NCBI GenBank assembly: GCA_964374095.1
Contig: CAYJXJ010000020.1
Coordinates: 1 to 38,962, forward strand
Direction of reading: 5' to 3'
From: CAYJXJ01 sp964374095
GTDB lineage: Bacteria > Elusimicrobiota > Elusimicrobia > UBA1565 > UBA9628
Length of the DNA: 38,962 nucleotides
Shown: positions 16,181-23,964 of the stretch, piece by piece
How positions within the stretch are numbered: the stretch's first letter is position 1
Layout: each line of letters starts with the position of its first letter
Notes under the pieces: model-generated
What the model was told of the DNA's origin: nothing
The model's database searches: none
The model's input: the letters and a program-made list of their open reading frames with translations, nothing else
Translations under genes and position numbers: made by a program

Positions 16181-16635
16181 CCAATCCTCTTGGCCTGCAG
16201 GCGGATGCTTCCGTCCGGCAGTTTTTCCTCGGTCACGGCGAAGCCCCGCTTCTTGAGCTCGGCCGCGACCCGGCTGCGCGAATACTCCTGAAGGAACCGG
16301 CCGAGGGCCTCCTGGCCCGAGGCCTTCAGTTCCTCTTCGTCAACTCCCTCTCCGGACGCGCAGACCTTCAGCCGGCCGTCGGCGCCCTTGCGGAAAGTCA
16401 GGGTGATCTTGTCCCGTCGCAGGGTCAGCACCTCCTCCTCCCCGAGGGTCTGCTCCATTTCCTGGGCCTGAGGGACGTCAAGCTCGACGGTCGATCGTTT
16501 AACGGCCTCTGTCGTGGAGGCGACATCCTCCACGACGGCGTAGCCCAGCGAGCCCAAGGCGCTGGTGATCAAGGTCGCGACCACGGGCCAGGCGGTCTCG
16601 ACCACGACCGGCGTGAAGAGGCAGATGGCGCTCAT
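16177..16635 (-). CDS. DUF1257/Ycf35-like protein
   Basis: 152 residues. The C-terminal third (LGRFLQEYSRSRVAAELKKR, GFAVTEEKLPDGSIRLQAKR) matches the conserved end of DUF1257/Ycf35 proteins. The N-terminal ALGSLGYAVVED matches their first helix-strand, although the usual MSHF start is replaced by a more hydrophobic sequence. Ycf35 is found in cyanobacteria and plastids and, as DUF1257, in many other bacteria; its function is not established. It lies 4 bp after the Ycf46-like ATPase and overlaps the TPR gene by 4 bp. Confidence 0.7.
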   Translation of the reverse strand: MSAICLFTPVVVETAWPVVATLITSALGSLGYAVVEDVASTTEAVKRSTVELDVPQAQEMEQTLGEEEVLTLRRDKITLTFRKGADGRLKVCASGEGVDEEELKASGQEALGRFLQEYSRSRVAAELKKRGFAVTEEKLPDGSIRLQAKRIG

Positions 16636-16639
16636 GGCA

Positions 16640-18166
16640 TCACCCCGCCGGCCTCGCCCGCCCCTTGGCCCATTGCCGCATGGCCTCGATGGGCTCGCGC
16701 ATGGTGGCCGAGAGCGGGACCGTCTCCATCAGGGCCTTGAGCACGTCGCGGGTCTCGAGATCGCGTCCCGCCTCGAAGGCCGCGAAAAGCCCCGCCACCA
16801 CGCCCTGCTCGAGCTCGGCCCCGCTGAAGCCCTCGCAGGCCGCGGCCAAGGTCCGCAAATCGAAGCCCTTGGGGTCGCGCTTGCGAAGAGCCAGGTGGAT
16901 GGCCAGGATGTCCCGGCGCTCCGCGGCCGCGGGGAGGTCCACGAAGAATATCTCGTCGAAGCGCCCCTTGCGCAGGAGCTCGGGCGGAAGCTGGGTCACG
17001 TTGTTGGCCGTCGCGATGACGAAGACCGGCGCGGTCTTTTCCTGCAGCCAGGTGATGAAGCCCCCGAAGACGCGCGCGGTGGTGCCGGAGTCGGAAAAAG
17101 CCGAGCTCTGCACGCCCGCGAAGGCCTTCTCGATCTCGTCCACCCAGAGCACGGCCGGGGCGACCGACTCCGAGACCTGGATGGCATGGCGGATGTTGGA
17201 CTCCGACGACCCGACGAGGCTCGAGAAGATCCGGCTGACGTCCAGGCGCAGGAGGGGCTGACCCCAAGCCGCGGCGATCGCCTTGGCGCAGAGGCTCTTG
17301 CCGCAGCCCTGCACCCCGATCAAGAGCGCCCCCTTGGGCGAGGGAAGCCCGAAATCGCGGGCCTTGTCCGTGAAGGCCAGCCTGCGCTTTTGCAGCCAGT
17401 CCCGGAGCGTCGCCAGGCCCCCGATGCGGTCGAGGCTCCCGTCGGTGGGAAGGTACTCGAGCACGCCGGATTTGCGGATGACCTGGGCCTTCTCGGAGAG
17501 TATGCTCGGCAGGGCCCCTTCGTCCAAGGCCGAGCGCTCGACCACGGACTTGGCGAGCACGTTCTCCGCCTCCTCCAGGGTCAAACCCCCGAGGGCCTTG
17601 ACGAGCCTTTCCCGCGCCGCCGCATCGAGAGAAACGCTGACGCGGCCCTTGCCGGACAACTCCTTGGAAAGGACATCCACGAAGTCGCCCAACTCCGCGG
17701 CTGACGGCAAGGGCAGGTCCACCACGGTCACCGATTTCTCGAGCTCCGGCGGGATCTGCAGGCGCGGCGAGAGGAGGACGAGGGTCTTGGGGGAGGAGCG
17801 CAGGTGCTGGGCCAGCTCGCGGAGGCTCCTCACCACCTCGGGACTCTGCATGAAGGGGTGGAAGTCCTTCATGATGAAGAGGCAGGGGTCCACCCGCTCC
17901 AAGACTTCCCTGAGGCCGCCGATGGGGTCCGTGGAGCCGTTGCCGATGAGCTTCTTCGATTGGAGGGAGGTCCCCGCTGGCGCCAGCCCCCGGGTGATCG
18001 ACCAGGTCATGGCGCTCTTGCCGAGTTTTTGGGCCAGGGCGACCAGGGCCTTCTCGGCCCGTTCCTCCTCGAACGTCACGACATAGAGAATAGGGTAACG
18101 GGCCCGTATCAGGGTCTCGATCTCGGCCAAGGCGGAGCCGTCGGCTTCCTTTCCCGCAAGGGGCAT
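16640..18166 (-). CDS. Ycf46-like AAA ATPase
   Basis: 508 residues from ATG 18166. Residues 10-170 form a degenerate RecA-like N-terminal domain (YPILYVVTFEEERAEKAL), followed by a helical bridge and a C-terminal AAA module. Walker A is GVQGCGKS (284-291), Walker B VLWVDE (339-344), sensor-1 TANN, and the arginine-finger region LRKGRFDE (398-405). The strings GVQGCGKSLCAKAIAAAWG and LLRLDVSRIFSSLVG are hallmarks of Ycf46. An upstream open frame exists but the promoter at 18206-18178 fixes the short form. Ycf46 has been linked to CO2/photosynthesis regulation in cyanobacteria; a non-photosynthetic role is unknown. First gene of the nine-gene operon. Confidence 0.9.
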   Translation of the reverse strand: MPLAGKEADGSALAEIETLIRARYPILYVVTFEEERAEKALVALAQKLGKSAMTWSITRGLAPAGTSLQSKKLIGNGSTDPIGGLREVLERVDPCLFIMKDFHPFMQSPEVVRSLRELAQHLRSSPKTLVLLSPRLQIPPELEKSVTVVDLPLPSAAELGDFVDVLSKELSGKGRVSVSLDAAARERLVKALGGLTLEEAENVLAKSVVERSALDEGALPSILSEKAQVIRKSGVLEYLPTDGSLDRIGGLATLRDWLQKRRLAFTDKARDFGLPSPKGALLIGVQGCGKSLCAKAIAAAWGQPLLRLDVSRIFSSLVGSSESNIRHAIQVSESVAPAVLWVDEIEKAFAGVQSSAFSDSGTTARVFGGFITWLQEKTAPVFVIATANNVTQLPPELLRKGRFDEIFFVDLPAAAERRDILAIHLALRKRDPKGFDLRTLAAACEGFSGAELEQGVVAGLFAAFEAGRDLETRDVLKALMETVPLSATMREPIEAMRQWAKGRARPAG

Positions 18167-18177
18167 GATTACCGAAA

Positions 18178-18206
18178 AGTATAGCCCCAACACCGATTTT
18201 AGGCAA
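18178..18206 (-). promoter_or_regulatory. promoter of the Ycf46-led operon
   Basis: On the minus strand: TTGCCT (18206-18201), 17-nt spacer, TATACT (18183-18178). The ATG at 18166 is 11 nt after the -10, so the leader is only about 5 nt. Confidence 0.7.
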
Positions 18207-18274
18207 GGCTGTGCGTGAGTCCTAGGCCCCGGCCCTCCGGGGGGCCGAAAGACCCATCCCAAAGGCGGCTCGTG

Positions 18275-18283
18275 TGTTATAAT
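18275..18283 (+). promoter_or_regulatory. extended -10 promoter, leaderless arrangement
   Basis: TG-T-TATAAT (TATAAT at 18278-18283). The ATG at 18290 begins 6 nt after the hexamer. There is no good -35 and no Shine-Dalgarno sequence. Confidence 0.7.
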
Positions 18284-18289
18284 GAATCC

Positions 18290-18763
18290 ATGGCGTCCCC
18301 GCAGGAAAACATCCTCGACACCCAGCCCGCGGAGCTCGGCCCCGCCGAGGCCGGATGGCTCGAAAAGGGCCTGAGCAGCGTCGGCTCCTTCTCCCAACTG
18401 GGCCGCGAACAGCTCGCCAAGATCCTCCCGTACATGCTCCTGATCCGCTACGACCAGGGAGCGGTGCTGTGCGAGGAGGGCGCGGAAGGCGACGCCCTTT
18501 ACCTGATCTATCAAGGAAGCGTCACGGTCACCAAGAAAGGTTGGGACAAGCCGGTGGCGACCTTGAAGGAAGGCGCGGTGATCGGCGAGATGGCGCTCCT
18601 CTTCGGCCAGCCCCGCTCGGCCACGGTCACGACCGCCGAGGCCTCGGTCCTCTTCTGCCTCTCCGCCATCGACTTCCAGCGCCTCATGGAGAAGCACCCG
18701 GACCTGGTCGTCTCCATGCTGCGCATCGCCCAAGAGCGCCAGTTGGAACTGCGGCGCTCATAG
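18290..18763 (+). CDS. cyclic-nucleotide-binding domain protein
   Basis: 157 residues, a single cNMP-binding domain with the phosphate-binding cassette GEMALLFGQPRSATV (Gly99, Glu100, Arg109, Ser110), so cAMP/cGMP binding is plausible. There is no helix-turn-helix after it, so it is not a CRP-type regulator by itself; it could regulate a partner protein. Start chosen at ATG 18290 because the extended -10 at 18275 ends 6 nt before it; the in-frame upstream extension would be transcribed only from elsewhere. Divergent from the Ycf46 gene, with 123 bp between. Confidence 0.9.
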   Translation: MASPQENILDTQPAELGPAEAGWLEKGLSSVGSFSQLGREQLAKILPYMLLIRYDQGAVLCEEGAEGDALYLIYQGSVTVTKKGWDKPVATLKEGAVIGEMALLFGQPRSATVTTAEASVLFCLSAIDFQRLMEKHPDLVVSMLRIAQERQLELRRS

Positions 18764-18871
18764 AACTCATCCCGGCTCCCGAATCCATCGCCCTCACCCG
18801 AAATTTTCAAGATTGTACGCGCCCTGAACTTTGCAATCCCACCGGTTCACTCCCAAGAGCCTGCGGGAAAA

Positions 18872-18905
18872 CTCCGGTTACCTCCATCGGTGGAGGTAAC
18901 CGGAG
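18872..18905. repeat. perfect 15-bp inverted repeat with TCGG loop
   Basis: Arms CTCCGGTTACCTCCA (18872-18886) and TGGAGGTAACCGGAG (18891-18905). The centre shares the core ACCTCCAYCGGTGGAGGT with 3962-3981. A GCATGCATGC palindrome follows immediately. No T-tract, so not a standard terminator; it lies about 57 bp upstream of the GNAT start. Confidence 0.7.
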
Positions 18906-18962
18906 CATGCATGCGCCGGGGCCGAAGGTCATCTCTGTCGAAAAATCCGGGACGCGTACCGT

Positions 18963-19610
18963 ATGACCGCTAGTACGTCCGGCCCGGCCCTGCGCCCTCC
19001 CCGCGACCCCTCGGAATGGCGGGCCATCCGCGACCTCTGCTGCCGGACCGCCGACGAAGGCCGCGGCATCTCCCGGGACCGATGGCCCTTCCACGCGGAG
19101 TACTGGGTGGGGCCTTACCAAGCCTTGCTGCCGCAATGGACCCTCGCCGCCTTCGCCGAGAGGAGAGTCGTCGGCTACCTCACGGGCTGTCCGGCCACCG
19201 CGCGGTTCGCCCTCCCGCGCCTGATCCGGCACCGGTGGCCTTTATTTCAGAGGGTTTCAGCCCGCGAATTCGCGGGCTCCCCGGACGCCGAGGGCTTCGC
19301 CCGCCGGTTTTGCTGGCGGGAGTCCGATCCCTCGCGCCGCTTGGCCTTGCGCGTCCTGGGCGCGATCCTGACCGTCTACCCCGCCCACCTGCATGTCAAC
19401 GTGGACCAGGAGTTCTCCGGGCAGGGCGTGGGAAAGAGCCTCGTCAATGAATTCTGCGCCCGCCTTATATTAGAGGGAGTCACCGGAGTCCATCTTTTCT
19501 GCGGAGAAGGCCCCGTGGGATTTTACCGGAAGCTCGGCTTCACGGAACTCGCGCGAACCCCGCTCGCCTCCGGGGCTTCGCTCCACGCCCTGGGCAAGAT
19601 CTTCGCTTAG
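18963..19610 (+). CDS. GNAT-family N-acetyltransferase
   Basis: 215 residues. The acetyl-CoA motif is VDQEFSGQGVGKSLVNEF, followed by VTGVHLFCGEGPVGFYRKLGF, the usual GNAT C-terminal half. The middle region (about 85-130) is longer than in minimal GNATs and carries a basic, aromatic segment, as in some GCN5-like acetyltransferases of about 215 residues. Substrate unknown. It runs into the convergent SseB-TPR gene with stops overlapping by 4 bp. The hairpin 18872-18905 lies in its upstream region and may regulate it. Confidence 0.85.
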   Translation: MTASTSGPALRPPRDPSEWRAIRDLCCRTADEGRGISRDRWPFHAEYWVGPYQALLPQWTLAAFAERRVVGYLTGCPATARFALPRLIRHRWPLFQRVSAREFAGSPDAEGFARRFCWRESDPSRRLALRVLGAILTVYPAHLHVNVDQEFSGQGVGKSLVNEFCARLILEGVTGVHLFCGEGPVGFYRKLGFTELARTPLASGASLHALGKIFA

Positions 19611-20650
19611 GCCTGCGAGGACTTGGGCTCCGGGCAGCGTAGCAGCGCCTGAATCTGGACGTCATCGGGGAAGCGCTCCCGCGCCGGGGCGAGGAACCGG
19701 GCGGCCTCGTCCCGGCGGCCCAGGGTGATGAGGGCCTTGGCCCCGTTGATGGGAAAGGCCTTCTCGTCCGGATACTTCTCGGCCCCGCGCCGGCAGATGT
19801 CGGCGCATTCATCGAAGCGGCCGGTCCGGCCGTAGACCGCGGAAAGAAAGACCCAGGCGTAGGCTTCGTTTTGTTTCTTGGCCAGCCAATGGCAGAGAGA
19901 CTCCGCCTCCCCGTACATCTCGAAGGCGACCAGGGCCCGCAGGAGATCCTCGTAATAGCGTCCCGAGTCTCCCCCGGCGCCGCCCTTGACAAGGCGCAGG
20001 AGCTGGAGGAAGTGGCGGCACGGGGTCAGGGCCGCGCCGCCCGGCACCTGAACGCGCACCATGCGCCGCATGTCCTCGGGCCTGAAGTGCCCGGCTTGGG
20101 GCACGCACAGCAGCCGCGCCTCGCTGCCGGCCAAGCGGCCGAAGGCGACCCGAGTCCCCGGCGGGATCGGCAGTTTGGCCACGGGAGCCTCGAAGACCGC
20201 CGGGGATTCGTCCGGAAGACGCCCCTCCGAAAGAGCCTTCACGTCGCCCCAGGGAATGGCCACGCGGCGCGAGTCGTCGAGATAGAGGTGGATGCCGGCG
20301 AAGCAGTCCACGCCCAGCAGCAAGGGGAAGACCTTGCGGGGGCCCAAGGCCATCCAAAGGAACTCGCGGCCCTCGGGACAGGTCAACTCCCGGATGGTCA
20401 CGAAGCGCGAAACCGTGTCCCGCGCCGGGAACACCGGCACCCAGACCCCGCCGAGCTCGGGGTCCCGGTCGGCCCAGACCGAGACCGGATCGGCGCGATG
20501 GCTGAGCCTTAGAACGCGCTCGCCCTCCACGGGTTCCCCGATATTCAAGAGGTAGGTGTCCGAACGCAGGAGCTCCTTGTAAAGCCGGCGGCGGGACGCG
20601 CGGGGGCAGACGTTGGCCTGGCGGATGAAGTGCTCGAGGGTCTCGACCAT
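19607..20650 (-). CDS. SseB-N-domain protein with C-terminal TPR-like repeats
   Basis: 347 residues. The N-terminal half resembles SseB_N: LYKELLRSDTYLL, GVWVPVFPARDTVSRF and FLWMALGP. From about 225 the protein is helical with two or three TPR-like units (AYAWVFLSAVYGRTGRFDEC and AFPINGAKALITLGRRDEA). SseB-type domains are small adaptors with unsettled biochemistry. Cytoplasmic. The promoter at 20685-20657 puts the -10 hexamer 6 nt before the ATG, so the message is probably leaderless. Divergent from def, with 73 bp between them. Confidence 0.75.
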   Translation of the reverse strand: MVETLEHFIRQANVCPRASRRRLYKELLRSDTYLLNIGEPVEGERVLRLSHRADPVSVWADRDPELGGVWVPVFPARDTVSRFVTIRELTCPEGREFLWMALGPRKVFPLLLGVDCFAGIHLYLDDSRRVAIPWGDVKALSEGRLPDESPAVFEAPVAKLPIPPGTRVAFGRLAGSEARLLCVPQAGHFRPEDMRRMVRVQVPGGAALTPCRHFLQLLRLVKGGAGGDSGRYYEDLLRALVAFEMYGEAESLCHWLAKKQNEAYAWVFLSAVYGRTGRFDECADICRRGAEKYPDEKAFPINGAKALITLGRRDEAARFLAPARERFPDDVQIQALLRCPEPKSSQA

Positions 20651-20656
20651 GCTGCA

Positions 20657-20685
20657 AGGGTAGCCCCGCCCCCCGGGGATGTCAA
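20657..20685 (-). promoter_or_regulatory. promoter of the SseB-TPR gene, leaderless arrangement
   Basis: Minus strand: TTGACA (20685-20680), 17-nt spacer, TACCCT (20662-20657). The ATG at 20650 follows after 6 nt. Confidence 0.65.
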
Positions 20686-20723
20686 GGCCCAGTTGGTCGC
20701 AAAATTTTCTTTAATAGGGTCCC

Positions 20724-21236
20724 ATGCTGGTCAAGACCGCGGTCCGCAAGGTCGTCGTGCTGGGGCATCCGGCTCTGCGCGCGCCGGCGCGCCTCCTCTC
20801 GCCGGAAGAGATTAAAGACGGCGCCGTCCAGCGCCTGGTGCAGGAGATGTTCGCCACCATGGCCGAGTACCGGGGCGTGGGCTTGGCCGCCAATCAAGTG
20901 GGCCTCTCCCTGAGCCTCTTCGTCATGGGATTGGAGGCGAAGCACCCGCGCCATGAGGGCGGCATCCCCCCCACGGCGGTCTTCAACCCTCAAGTGCGGT
21001 TCCTCGGCGCGGAGAAAGCCTCGGACTTCGAGGGATGTCTCAGCGCGCCGGGACTGCGCGGCGAGGTGAGCCGCTATCTCAAGCTCGAACTTTCCGGCCT
21101 CGATTCGGCGGCCAGCCCCTTCACGATGACCTGCGAAGGCTTCCCCGCGCGCGTCGTCCAGCACGAATGCGACCACCTCATGGGCCGAGTCTATCTCGAC
21201 CGGATGGGAGACCTTGCCTCCCTCTCCTACGCGTGA
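20724..21236 (+). CDS. def: peptide deformylase
   Basis: 170 residues with all three PDF motifs: GVGLAANQVG (51-60), EGCLS (Cys105 metal ligand) and QHECDHL (His147, Glu148, His151). It removes the formyl group from nascent-chain Met in the cytoplasm. ATG 20724 lies 6 nt after a -10-like TAATAG (20712-20717), again without a Shine-Dalgarno sequence. No fmt gene follows; instead the ABC ATPase gene overlaps its end by 23 bp, which suggests co-transcription. Confidence 0.95.
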   Translation: MLVKTAVRKVVVLGHPALRAPARLLSPEEIKDGAVQRLVQEMFATMAEYRGVGLAANQVGLSLSLFVMGLEAKHPRHEGGIPPTAVFNPQVRFLGAEKASDFEGCLSAPGLRGEVSRYLKLELSGLDSAASPFTMTCEGFPARVVQHECDHLMGRVYLDRMGDLASLSYA

Positions 21237-22266
21237 TCGGGCCGTCTCCCTCCGGGGACTGACCAAGGAATTCGAGGTCCCCGAACGCGACCCCGGACTT
21301 TGGGGCGCGGCCCGCTCGCTCCTGCGCCCGAAGACCCGCCGCGTGGTCGCGGTCAAGGACCTGTCGCTCTCCATCGAGGAGGGGGAGCTCGTGGGTTTCC
21401 TGGGCGCCAACGGGGCGGGCAAGACCACGACCCTCAAGATGCTCTCGGGGCTGCTGCACCCGACCCACGGGGAGGCTTCGGTCCTGGGCCACGTCCCGTG
21501 GCGGCGGGAGCCCGAGTTCCAGAAGGCCATGACGCTCGTGATGGGCCAGCGCACCCAGCTCTGGTGGGAGATCCCCGCCCGCGAGACCTTCCGCCTGAAC
21601 GCCGCGATCTACGGCCTCTCGGATGCCGAATACCGCCGCAACCTCTCGGAGCTGGTCTCCCTGCTCGAGCTGGCGGACTGCCTCTCGGTGCCCGTCAAGA
21701 AGCTCTCACTCGGCCAGCGCATGCGCGCCGAGCTGGCCGCCGCGCTCCTGCACCGGCCCCGGCTTCTTCTCCTGGACGAGCCCACGCTCGGGCTCGACGT
21801 CGTCATGCAGAAGAAGGTCCGCCAGTTCATCGCCGACAACAACAAGCGCCGCCGCGCCACCACGATCCTCACCAGCCACAACATGGGCGACGTCGTGGAG
21901 CTCTGCCGCCGCGTCGTCATCATCGACCGCGGCGCCCTGCTCTACGACGGCCCCTTGGACCGGCTGGTCGAGCGCTACGCCGCGTCCAAGGTGATCCGGG
22001 TGGTCTTGGAGCGGTCGGTGCCTCTGAAGGACCTCGAAGCCATCGGGCGGGTGGTCGAGAACGGCTCCGTCCGGGCGGTCATCGAGGTCCCGCGGCGCGA
22101 GGTCTCCCGGGCCGCGGCGGCCCTCCTCAAGACGATCCCCGTGGCCGACCTCACCATCGAGGAGCCCCCCATCGATGATATCGTGCGGCAGATATTCCTG
22201 GGCCCAGGGGCCCAGGTCCCCGAAGGGAGACGTTCTTGCTCTCCCGAAGGGGGCGGCGGCTCATGA
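21214..22266 (+). CDS. ABC transporter ATP-binding protein with repeat-encoded C-terminus
   Basis: 350 residues from TTG 21214, supported by GGGAG 3-4 nt upstream; no ATG fits. Walker A GANGAGKT (64-71), signature LSLGQRMRAE, Walker B LLLLDEP and H-loop SHNMGDVVE are intact. The N-terminal extension before the P-loop matches the ATPases that pair with two ABC-2 permeases of about 260 residues. The natural C-terminus seems to be DDIVRQIFL. The last 20 or so residues (GPGAQVPEGRRSCSPEGG and on) are encoded by the 66-bp palindromic element, so they look like an insertion. The stop overlaps the next start (ATGA). Confidence 0.92.
   Translation: MPPSPTRDRAVSLRGLTKEFEVPERDPGLWGAARSLLRPKTRRVVAVKDLSLSIEEGELVGFLGANGAGKTTTLKMLSGLLHPTHGEASVLGHVPWRREPEFQKAMTLVMGQRTQLWWEIPARETFRLNAAIYGLSDAEYRRNLSELVSLLELADCLSVPVKKLSLGQRMRAELAAALLHRPRLLLLDEPTLGLDVVMQKKVRQFIADNNKRRRATTILTSHNMGDVVELCRRVVIIDRGALLYDGPLDRLVERYAASKVIRVVLERSVPLKDLEAIGRVVENGSVRAVIEVPRREVSRAAAALLKTIPVADLTIEEPPIDDIVRQIFLGPGAQVPEGRRSCSPEGGGGS
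22197..22262 (+). repeat. 66-bp palindromic element, copy 1
   Basis: Begins with a 9-bp hairpin (arms CCTGGGCCC / GGGCCCAGG, 2-nt loop), then TCCC-CGAA-GGGA, and ends GGGGGCGGCGGCTC. It matches 32901-32966 at 56 of 66 positions without gaps. It forms the 3' end of the ABC ATPase gene and supplies the AAGGGGG Shine-Dalgarno of the next gene. Confidence 0.8.
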
Positions 22267-23057
22267 GAAAATACCGGGTCGCCTACTCGATCGCCCTCCA
22301 GCAGGTCTTGCAGCGGCGCTCGACGCTCTTGATGGACCGTCTGGGGGGGGTGGCGATCGTATTGAGCCTCTACTCGTTCTGGAGCGCGCTACTGGCCGGG
22401 CGGAGCGAATTCCTGGGCTACACCGGCGCGCAGATGCTCACCTACGTCCTGGCCATGAACGTGCTGCGCTCCTTCGTCTTCACGGGCCGCGGCTGGGAGT
22501 TGGTCGGCGACATCTCCTCCGGGCGGATCTCCTCGTATTTGGCCCGTCCGATGGACTTCCGCGGCTACAGCCTCGCCCTGGACCTGGCGCAGAAGACGGT
22601 CCACGTCGCCGCGGCGTTTCTCGAGATCGGCATTCTCCTGGCCGTGACCGGGGCCGAGCTCTATGTCCCCGGGCGCGCGGAGGTTTGGCTATGCTTCGCG
22701 GTCTCGGCGATCCTCTCCTCCCTGCTCTTCTTCTTCATCGAATTCATGGTGAGCTCGCTGGCCTTCTGGACATCCCAATCCGGCGGGCCCCTCTTTTGCT
22801 TCGAGCTCTTCGTGCAATTCGCCGCCGGGGCCATCTTTCCGCTCGACGTGCTGCCGTCCTGGCTGCAGCGCGGCCTGGCGATGACGCCTTTTCCCTACCT
22901 GGTCTACTTCCCCATCAACATCTACCTCGAGCGGGTCGCGCACTCCGAGGTGCTTGCGACCATGGGCCTGCAGGCCGCGTGGCTGGCGCTCTTCGTCGGG
23001 GCGTCCTCGTGGCTCTGGCATCGCGGACTCCAAAGCTACGCGGCGGAGGGCGGGTGA
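22263..23057 (+). CDS. ABC-2 family transporter permease 1
   Basis: 264 residues with about six membrane segments and cytoplasmic loops typical of ABC-2-family (DUF990-like) permeases: GRISSYLARPMDFRGYSLAL follows the second segment. ATG 22263 overlaps the ATPase stop, and its ribosome-binding purines come from the palindromic element. With the second permease it would form a heterodimeric exporter. Substrate not readable; related systems export drugs or lipophilic compounds. Confidence 0.88.
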   Translation: MRKYRVAYSIALQQVLQRRSTLLMDRLGGVAIVLSLYSFWSALLAGRSEFLGYTGAQMLTYVLAMNVLRSFVFTGRGWELVGDISSGRISSYLARPMDFRGYSLALDLAQKTVHVAAAFLEIGILLAVTGAELYVPGRAEVWLCFAVSAILSSLLFFFIEFMVSSLAFWTSQSGGPLFCFELFVQFAAGAIFPLDVLPSWLQRGLAMTPFPYLVYFPINIYLERVAHSEVLATMGLQAAWLALFVGASSWLWHRGLQSYAAEGG

Positions 23058-23848
23058 GGGAGGGCGCCTCCCGCACCCTGCGCATCTGGTCGCTGATGGC
23101 GGTCATGAGCCTGCAGGCCCAGCTCTACCACCGCCTCGGCTCCGCGGGCTTTCTCTTCGGGAAAGTCATCCGCTTCGCCTTCTTCTTCGCCTTCGTGGCC
23201 GCGGTCTTCAACCACACCCAGACCCTGGCGGGCTACACCCTCGCCGAGACGGCGCTGTTCTTCCTCACCTTCAACATCGTCGACGTCGTCGCCCAGATTT
23301 TCTTCCGCGGGATTTACGGGGCCCGCCACGCCGTCATGGAGGGAGACTTCGACACCTATCTCCTCCAGCCTTGCTCGCCCCTCTTGCGGATGGCGGGGTC
23401 TATGGTGGACTTCCTTGACGTCGCCCTCATGGTCCCCATACTCGCCATGACCGCCATCGTCTTCGCCCACATTCCCGGTGTCGGCCCGGGCCGGGCCCTG
23501 CTCTTCGCGGCCCTGGTCGCCAACGGCCTGGCCATCGCCCTGGCCCTGCACATCCTGGTCGCGGCGCTGGCGGTGCGCACCCAGGAACTCGAAAACGCCA
23601 TTTGGATATACCGCGACCTGATGTTCATGGGAAAATTTCCGGTCGACATTTACGCCGCGCCCGCCCGCTGGGCCTTGACCTTCGTGATCCCCATCGCGGT
23701 GATGACTTCCTTCCCGGCCCAGGCCCTGCTCGGACGCCTCACCCCCGCCTGGACGCTCTACGCCTTCGGCCTATCCGCCGGACTCTTGGCCGCCAGCCTT
23801 TGGTTCTGGCGCGACGCCTTGCGCCGGTATACTTCGGTTTCCAGCTAG
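23054..23848 (+). CDS. ABC-2 family transporter permease 2
   Basis: 264 residues, the same length and topology as permease 1. It has about six membrane segments and the equivalent loop MEGDFDTYLLQPCSPLLRMA. GTG start at 23054 overlaps the permease 1 stop (GTGA), and GGAGG lies just upstream. A longer in-frame extension into permease 1 is open but would be entirely overlapping. Last gene of the def-ABC unit. Confidence 0.88.
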   Translation: MREGASRTLRIWSLMAVMSLQAQLYHRLGSAGFLFGKVIRFAFFFAFVAAVFNHTQTLAGYTLAETALFFLTFNIVDVVAQIFFRGIYGARHAVMEGDFDTYLLQPCSPLLRMAGSMVDFLDVALMVPILAMTAIVFAHIPGVGPGRALLFAALVANGLAIALALHILVAALAVRTQELENAIWIYRDLMFMGKFPVDIYAAPARWALTFVIPIAVMTSFPAQALLGRLTPAWTLYAFGLSAGLLAASLWFWRDALRRYTSVSS

Positions 23849-23883
23849 CGCCCTTCCCCGCCCCCGGCACAATATGCTTTACT

Positions 23884-23898
23884 TGAGAATCAGTCTCA
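23884..23898 (+). promoter_or_regulatory. Fur box upstream of bfd
   Basis: TGAGAATCAGTCTCA fits the 7-1-7 Fur inverted repeat with one mismatch between the arms. A -10-like TATGCT lies just upstream (23873-23878), so a bound repressor would block initiation. Lies 67 bp before the bfd ATG. Confidence 0.65.
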
Positions 23899-23964
23899 AT
23901 AAGAAGCGACCCCGGTCATGTTTTTCCCGCTAGATTCTTCGGATTCAAACCATTCACGTCGGTG

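Noticed and set aside
18872..18905. Intrinsic terminator for the cNMP-binding gene
   Set aside because: The stem is long and perfect but no T-tract follows on either strand, and it begins over 100 bp after the stop codon.
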